Shown here one piece after another: positions 57,297 to 64,000 of a stretch of 64,000 nucleotides of DNA. The notes under the pieces are model-generated. The model was not told the origin of the DNA. It worked only from the letters and a program-made list of their open reading frames with translations, and searched no databases. A program made the position numbers and the translations under genes. This DNA is from Agelaius tricolor (Eukaryota; Chordata; Aves; Passeriformes; Icteridae). Every line of letters starts with the position of its first letter. Position 1 is the stretch's first letter. The stretch is taken from positions 2,108,001 through 2,172,000 of the forward strand of contig JALJCS010000051.1 in assembly GCA_023055355.1 (NCBI GenBank). Reading direction: 5' to 3'.

Positions 57297-60200
57297 CTAA
57301 AGATTGCTTTGGTCTCTACATTTTTGTTCAGGTTTCTTCTTCACCTTCTCCTGAGGCTTATTGGTCTTCTGACCTTGGTTTCCAGCTGCATGCTGGAACT
57401 TGTTTCCCTTCTGGATCACAGGTATCTGCACAGTACCCTGAACTCTGTTCCAGTAGGAGAAATTCTGCTGCAATGACTCATAGATCTGAAACCTCTGGAT
57501 CAAGTTCTCCATCTCAGCTGCGTCCTCTGGGATTTCAGTTTCTCCCTTCTTTGGGGCTTTGGTTCTCCCCTTCTTTTGGGCTTTGGTTCCCCCCTTCTCT
57601 GGGGCTTTGGTTTCATCCTTCTTTGAGGTTTTGGGTTCCCCCTTCTCTGGGGCTTTTGCTTCCCCCTTCTTTGGAGCTTTGGTTTCCTTCTCTGGGAATT
57701 TCGTTGCCTTTCTCTCTGGGGATTTAGTTTCCTTTTCTGGAGGTTTGTTTTTCTTCTCTGGGGGTTCGGTTGCCTTCTTTAGGATTTTCGTCTCCTTCTT
57801 CTCTGGGGGTTTGGTTTCCTTCTTTTCTGGAGGTTTGTTTTTCTTCTCTGGGATCATGGTTTCCTTCCTCTCTGGAGCCTTGGTTTCCTTCCCCTCTGGA
57901 GCCTTGGTTTCCTTCTTCTCTGGGGGTTTGGTTTTCCCCTTCTCTGCTTTTGGAGGTTGCTTCCCCACAGAGACACCCTTCTTGTCCTTCTTCCGCTTCT
58001 CTTCCTCCTTCCGCCTTTCTTCCTCCTTCCGCCTCTCTTCCTCCTCTAAGGCTTTTGCCTCCTCCTCACGCTTTTGAGCCAGCTGCTTCAGCTCCCTTCA
58101 GCAAACAAAACAGAAAAAATCGCTGAGAGTCCCCACCAGAAACTTGGGCTCAGCAGTCCTGGCCGGCCCTGCACTTCATTCCTTGACCCTGAGGCCAGGC
58201 AGAACCACGAGACCATTTCCGTGAATTTTTCTCAACCCACAGAGGTTGGGAACATCCCGAGTGATGCCATTGGTGCAAGGGGACCTCCAGGACCAGCCAA
58301 ACCTGAACCTTGCCATCATAAGGTCTTGGCTGTGCAAGCTCCCTCTTAAGGCACAGCCAGACACCTCCAGCCCACTGCCAAAGGCTGATCCAGCAGCTCT
58401 CTGTGCTGATGCCTGAAAATGCTCTTTGTCTCTTGATTTCCCAGTTTAAAGCAGATCACAGATTGCTGACATCTGCTTATCTCTCCTACAATTCTCACTC
58501 AGCTCATTCAGCACCCCTCAGGGCACAGCCTGCTCCTTCATGAGAATAATCCTATCAGTCAGAAAGCAAAGGCTGCAGGAACTCCTCTCCTGCAAGACAG
58601 GCTCTTGTCAGCCAGATTTCCTGCAGGAACCCAGCTGTGAGCAAGCAAACCGGTGCTCTCTGCCATGAAAGCCATCTGAAACAGCCTCATCTGTCTCCTG
58701 CCCATGAAACCAACTTCAGCCTGGGCTGAAGGAAGTGCTGATACACAGACTTGCTTTAACCAGCCTCCACTCTCAGCTCCACACTTTGCCTGTGTGTCCT
58801 GAGCTGGGCTGCCTTGCTGGAGCTGAGCTTCTCCTGGGCTGGCCTACTGCTGCAGCTGAAGGGGAGCCTAAAGGACGTGAGCTTCTGTGGGTGGTGTCCC
58901 ACCAGAAGGAGAAGCCTGGCAGATCAGCATTGCAAGGACTTGCAATGCTGTGGCAGGAGCAGGACCCAAACCAAGCTTTGCTCTGTGCCCCACACCTGCC
59001 CATACCACAATCCCACTGTTTTGGTGAAGGGAGATGATCAAGAAGGTGCAACTCAACACCATGGACCTAAAGACACCTCTAGAGGCAGTGCCAAGGCAAG
59101 CCCAGAGCCCAGCTCCCTGCAGGCAGCATCTAAGCCAGGAGGGCTCAGCACTCCAATAGAGAAGAAGATCTTCTGTCTCAACAGAAGAAGGTCCTTCCTC
59201 TCTTGGGAGCCAGGGAGCTCAGAATGGCCATCCCTGTGCTGCTTCTGGCCTTTGCTATCCAGCACCTCTGAGCTCAGAGTCCTTGGAGCAGGGAAGCCCT
59301 CCAGGGACAATAACCCATGGAACAGCAGGAACCCATGGAAGCCTTACTCACTTTTTCCTCCGTATGAGCTTCCTTTCCAGTGCTATTTTATCCACTTCTG
59401 CTTTCCTCTGCAGAGCTTTCTCTCGCTGCAGTTCTTTAGCACAAAGAGGAGAAACCATGAGTGACTGCAAGCTGACCTGGGTGCTCTGGGTCAGCTGCAA
59501 GGATTCACAGCTTTTCCTGACCCAGCCTATCATCCCAGGAGATATTGGGGAGCTTGTATCCCCCCCCAGAATTCAGACAATCCCCCAAGCTATGGCCGGG
59601 CAGTAAAGTCCCCATGCCCTCGGATCCCAGGAAAGGAGACTCGGTGAAAGCAAGATGAGATTGTTCTTTTGTTGCTAGGAAGGTGCAAATATAAAAGAGC
59701 CAGTGATATTAGATCTGGTCCTATTGGCTGAAAAACTCATCCAGCCCTAGTCTTTGTGGCTAAGGGACACAAGGAAATATCCTGATTATTTCCCCAGTCT
59801 ATGGCAGGCAGATAGGAGCTTGCTTTGGCTACACTCAGGGTTGGTAGAGGATGCCACAGCGCTTCAGCCAAGAGCTCCTCCACCAAGCTGGGGAACAGAC
59901 AGCTGCTAAAAGAATGGGCTTTCCCTGGAGAGCAAGGTGACAGAGAGAGTTCAGGGTGTATGGGCTGGACCACAGGCAAAACAGACACCACCAAACCCTC
60001 ACTGTTTTTCTGACCTGCTGCTGCCTTGCCCATGGCCTTGGCCTTGACCTCAGACTCAGCCCTGGCCTTGGCTTCTGCCATGGGCTTGAGCTCTGCCTGT
60101 TGAGCCTTTGGCCTCCTGTGTGCTTCGTGGTCCTGCAGCACCTCTGGAGGCAGTGTCTCACCCATGGCACGTGGAGGCATAACAAAGCTCTTTTGGTACT

Positions 60201-63200
60201 CAGACCCCACTGCCATCCGCAGGATCTGTATGTGGAGGGAAGAGAAACCATACGCAAGATTCCTTTTCTTGCCTTTCATCACACAGACTCAATCAACCCA
60301 TTTTCTGTCTCCTCCCTTCCTCCCAATAACACCAACTATTTAGTTTAGGTCCTCCCACAGCATGTCAGCAGAGCTGGCTTTGCCCTGGGGATTGCCTCCA
60401 TCTCCCTGGCACAAGCCTGGGAATGCTGGAGTGCTGTGAAGCTTGGGCAGCGTGTACATGGGGACTAGACCTGCCTTCTCACCTTCTCCTCCTCAAGGTA
60501 CTGCTCATCAAAATCCAGTGAGTGAGACTCACAGGGTACCTGCACAGCACCAGGCAGCTCTGGCAGCACACAGAGCTGTGGTAACAACCATGTGAGGGCC
60601 AGCAATAAATGAACCAGGGCACACAGGCCCTCTGCCCTCTGAGGGGTCACCCACAGCCAGGAGAAACAGAGACAGCACTGAGGCATTCCAGGAGAAAAGG
60701 CACCTGCATGCAAGTATTGGCAAGCAACATAGATGCAACAAGGGATTCACCCAGGGCAACACAGACAGGGCCAGCAGCTGGAAATATCTGTGGGCTTTTG
60801 ACTGGAAAAGAGTGAAGTGGGGATTATTCTGGGACAGTCTCTCCAACGGTAGTGACTGGAAGCCCAACTTCTTCCCTTGATTATTGTGTGGATTAAGCAA
60901 GAGCTTTAGACAAGAGCATCTCCTTGGAGGTCAGGCTTTAGGTGTGGATCAGCAGAGAGATGTCTCAGGGACACACCCCTCAGAGCACCCCCACTGGGAC
61001 CCTGCCTGCCCCAGAGGCAGTGTTAGGTACCCTGAAAAAGAGGCATTCCCAGCATTGTGGAGAGGGTTGGAGATGGCCATTTTAGAGCAGCTTGGATGCC
61101 AGATGTGTCCCTCAAAGGTTGGGCTTCCAAGCCCCAGAGCCAACAAAGGGGCTGGGAAGGGAAGGGAGCCCTGGAGCGAGGTGGGCAGGAACCTGCTGGC
61201 CGTGGTGCCAAGGCAAGGAGCTGTGCCAGGGATGTGTGTGGTACCTGTAAGCCACAGTTGATCTCCTGGGGCCTCACGGAGTAGCGGACACGTGAGATCT
61301 CCCCGGTCACCAGCACCTCGTAGGTGGGGCCTCCCTCCACGTGGCACAGCGCCGTGACATCGGAGATGGTGTTGAGGTGGCCAGAGTAGGTGAAGGAGAC
61401 CTGCTGGCTCTCACCTGGCTGCAGCACACCTGACATTGGCAGGATACTGAAAGCCTGGATGGAAGACAGGAGAGATTGAGCTGTTGAGCATGGCAATGGA
61501 TGCAGAAGAGCATCTTGGAGCAAAGTGCAGCTGTACCTGGAGGGGCCTATTCCCCAAACACTGCCAGAATCACCCTCATCTCATCCTGCATCCATGCCAC
61601 TGACCAGTGCAGGGACCATGGGGAAAATCTTCTCCCACACTCACAGATCAATGCATTAATTAGTACATTACGTGAAAGTGAACTGGGATGTCTCCTGGCA
61701 GTAGAAATTCTCTCTGATGCACAACTTGCCTTTAAAAAGCATTTCTTACTGCTTTTAGAAAAGGAGGAGGCTCAGAGTGAGAGCTCTCGGAGCTGAGCGA
61801 AGGACTCCAGCCCAGCTCATCTGACTCCTGAGGCTCTTCCCCTCTCTCTGATTTTAATGCTGCTTTCTCAAGGTGCTACAGCAAAAGCTCCTGCAAAAGT
61901 TTCCTATGGACCACCTGAGGAGTTCCAGGGGGAGCAGTGCCCTCCATAGGTGCTGCAAAGTGTCCTTGGGCAGCCCTACAACGTGTCCTGCATGGCCTCT
62001 CCAACTACCAGTTCCTTCAGCAGCACTTTGTGATGGGCCTGCAGAGATGGGAGGCCCCTCTGTGGCCAATGCTGAGGCCCACCAGTGGCACTGGGAGCTC
62101 CAGCCCTGCTTGCCACACTGACAATGTGCAAGTGAGACAGATTCCCTCCTGCCTTCTCTGCTTCGAGGGAAGGCTGCGGTTCGTCCACGGAGCTGCTGAT
62201 TCCCTCAAACCCTACTTGGAGGCGGGGGAATTCAGGAAGTTGATCTGATTGCACCTGAAAAAGAAGCCATTTTCTATGCTGGGAGGAAGAGACAGCCACT
62301 TTGCAAAGTCTCCGTTTGTAAGACAGCTCCAGGGCCAGCAGTGCAATAGCAGCTCTGGGTGAAAGCAGAGCCCTGCAAACAGGGAGTCTGGCTGCCTTGG
62401 GAAGAGGCTCCATGGAGATCAGGACTCATCCCAGCTTGCTCTGGGAAGGAAGCTGGAGGCCTTACCATGATGATGCAGATAAAAGCCTCATCTTTCATTG
62501 TGAAGGCAAAAAATCCCACACTCAGCACAGGTCTGTAGGACCTGAGTGAGCTTCTCCAAGGAAAACTCTCCTATTTCTCCCTCCCACACAGCCCATGTCC
62601 AGCCACTGGCCCTGCTGCCCAGCCCACTGTCAGGGCACAGGACAGCAGGGCAGCAAAAAGGGAGGTCAGCACAAGCATGACTTGGTGGTGGCAGGCTGGG
62701 GAGGCAACACAAGCAGCAGATGTACAAGAAAATCTACCTTGTCTCTTAAAGACTGGGTAAAATCATCCACTTCTTTCAGCATTCTGGCTGCCTGCTCCTG
62801 TCTCATCTTGAAGTGTCTCCATCGAGATGCTGGGGACTCCAAACTGGTATTCTTCCCTTTTGGTGGTTGGGGTTTGAATTTAGGTGGGCAAAGCTCATCT
62901 CTGGAAAATAAGAGAACTATTGTGAAAAATGCCAATCACTTGTTTTCAAAATTTTAAAAGTTTAATAGTAATCAAATGGTTATAAAAATAGTAATACAAT
63001 TAGAGTAAAAATAATTTGGACAATTTGAATTAGGACAACAAATGGGACAACAAATACAAAGAGTTACGGACGTCCGGGTACCTTTTTCTGGGCAGCACGA
63101 GCCCGAAAAAGGACCCCCACTAACAAAGGATTAACCCTTAAGAACAATAGCCCGTTGCATATTCATACACTTCATACAGGAGGCATCAATTCCATTCAAA

Positions 63201-64000
63201 CACAGGATTCTGTCTGGTCTTCATCTACTTCTTCCTTCTAATCCTAACAGTGCCTTCGAGGCGGGAAGAAGTTCATTTCTTCTGATAAGAGAGCAATAAA
63301 TTCTTTTCTCTGAAAGATTTAGCTGTCCTGTGGCTGCTATCTGGTTCGAGTGCCTCATTCCTTTCTAAAAAAAAACCCCACTGACATAGTTCTTCTTGTA
63401 ACTACAAAAGTTACCTTTTAATTACAAGACTACAGGGACTAGGAGCCCTTCATCAAGGTGGACATGGTCTCAGGCCACAGAGGTCTGAGACAGCAGCTTT
63501 CACCCCAGCTTTCCTTCCCAGGGGAAACCACTGTGGGGGCTGTGCAGCACCAAAGTGGTGGAAAACCTATTCCCTGAGCATCCAGCCTGAGCACAGCTGC
63601 TCAGTGCCATTTGTCAGATGCCAGGCAAACAGCTTTGCTCTTGGCCAAGTACAAACAGGACACAGCAAGAAGAGCTTCAAGGGGAGGCCAAAGGTGCACA
63701 TACCTAAACCTGGTCACCTCGCTGTCGGAACGGAATGACCAGCGGTACTGGACGGGCAGTGGGCTGCAGTTGGTCATCTCCAGGGAACGCACTTTTTTAG
63801 TGCCAGCCATGATGCAGCCAAACTCCACGGAGCTGGGCTGCATTTGGAGATTTGGGAAGTGAACTTCTCCCTGAAGGGTGATATGCTCCACAAAAGGATG
63901 GCCCCTGACCATGTCTATCTTCAGAACCTTCTCTTTTTTCCAGCTCTTCAAATCCAGTTCATAAGCTGGGTCAAACACGATGTAGAGATGACAGGTCTCC
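57297..64000 (-). CDS. HYDIN: Truncated HYDIN-like gene, 3' part (gene 3), enters from the right edge
   Basis: This is the copy upstream of gene 2. Exons seen: 63,704-64,000 (exon 22, cut by the window edge), 62,738-62,900, 62,153-62,254, 61,245-61,454, 60,483-60,539, 60,015-60,225, 59,352-59,433 and 57,297-58,095. The frame is open to a TAG stop. Differences from gene 2 include V to M in exon 22, F to Y in exon 25, I to A and G to R in exon 28, P to A and a 24-bp in-frame insertion (one extra 8-residue tail repeat) in exon 29. The donor of exon 24 reads GC instead of GT, which could weaken splicing in this copy. Its promoter and first 21 exons lie outside the window. Confidence 0.88.
62941..63434. 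mobile_element. LTR-like interspersed repeat, second copy (gene 3 intron)
   Basis: Same element as at 22.3-22.75 kb, with few substitutions, so it predates the duplication. Confidence 0.45.

Larger units (their letters stand above)
1..64000. repeat. Tandem segmental duplication, about 40.7-kb unit
   Basis: Bases 1-23,317 are repeated in the same orientation from 40,712 to 64,000. The offset drifts with small indels: 40,711 at the left, then 40,723 (12-bp insertion near 45,345), 40,732, 40,660 (loss of two 36-bp minisatellite units), 40,654, 40,678 (24 bp gained in the last coding exon) and 40,683. Substitutions are about 1% by eye and spread over exons, introns and spacers. No breakpoint is visible, because homology reaches both window edges; the array may continue outside. 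Each unit holds one promoter and one complete truncated HYDIN-like gene, but the unit boundary chosen here (position 1) falls inside a gene. Confidence 0.97.

Noticed and set aside
1..64000. CRISPR arrays, operons, prophage or bacterial defence genes
   Set aside because: Short repeats here are a microsatellite, a CCAAT minisatellite and retroelement pieces; gene structure is that of a vertebrate.
1..64000. tRNA, rRNA or known small RNA genes
   Set aside because: No A/B box pairs with cloverleaf potential or recognisable rRNA segments were noticed; reading by eye cannot rule out small RNAs.

Overview
This window looks like nuclear DNA from a bird, probably a songbird. It has many short coding exons split by introns, CR1 LINE 3' ends in the avian form, and LTR fragments. 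No bacterial, organellar or RNA genes were recognised. All recognisable coding sequence lies on the minus strand and belongs to one gene family: HYDIN (hydrocephalus-inducing protein), a very large protein of the ciliary central-pair apparatus built from ASH/MSP-type beta-sandwich domains.

The window is a tandem duplication with a period of about 40.7 kb. Bases 1-23,317 recur at 40,712-64,000 with roughly 1% substitutions and a few indels (+12, +9, -72, -6, +24, +5 bp). The window therefore covers about 1.57 units. In the direction of transcription (right to left) it holds: (i) the 3' part of one HYDIN-like copy (gene 3, 64,000 to 57,297); (ii) a complete copy (gene 2, promoter near 54.2 kb, coding 52,118 to 16,643); (iii) the 5' part of the next copy (gene 1, promoter near 13.5 kb, coding 11,386 to 1,227, running off the left edge). 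About 3 kb separates each stop codon from the next promoter and contains CR1 and LTR-like sequence plus a second small CpG-rich patch.

Gene 2 could be assembled by hand into 29 coding exons. Every junction uses GT-AG ends and compatible phases, and the lengths sum to 5,163 nt, a 1,720-residue open frame. This is about one third of full-length HYDIN. It follows the N-terminal part of vertebrate HYDIN, skips an internal block, lacks the adenylate-kinase-like P-loop region, and ends in a new lysine-rich 'KETKxPE' repeat tail whose stop codon lies about 55 bp before an antisense LTR. These copies are therefore shortened, internally deleted but open-reading-frame-preserving HYDIN paralogues, each with its own promoter.

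The promoter is a CpG-rich segment with a near-palindromic RFX X-box (the ciliary gene control element). Next to it is a 36-bp minisatellite in which every unit carries a CCAAT box: nine boxes at one copy, seven at the other. Coding differences between copies are almost all amino-acid changing (about 12 to 1 by eye). The full-length HYDIN locus is not in this window.
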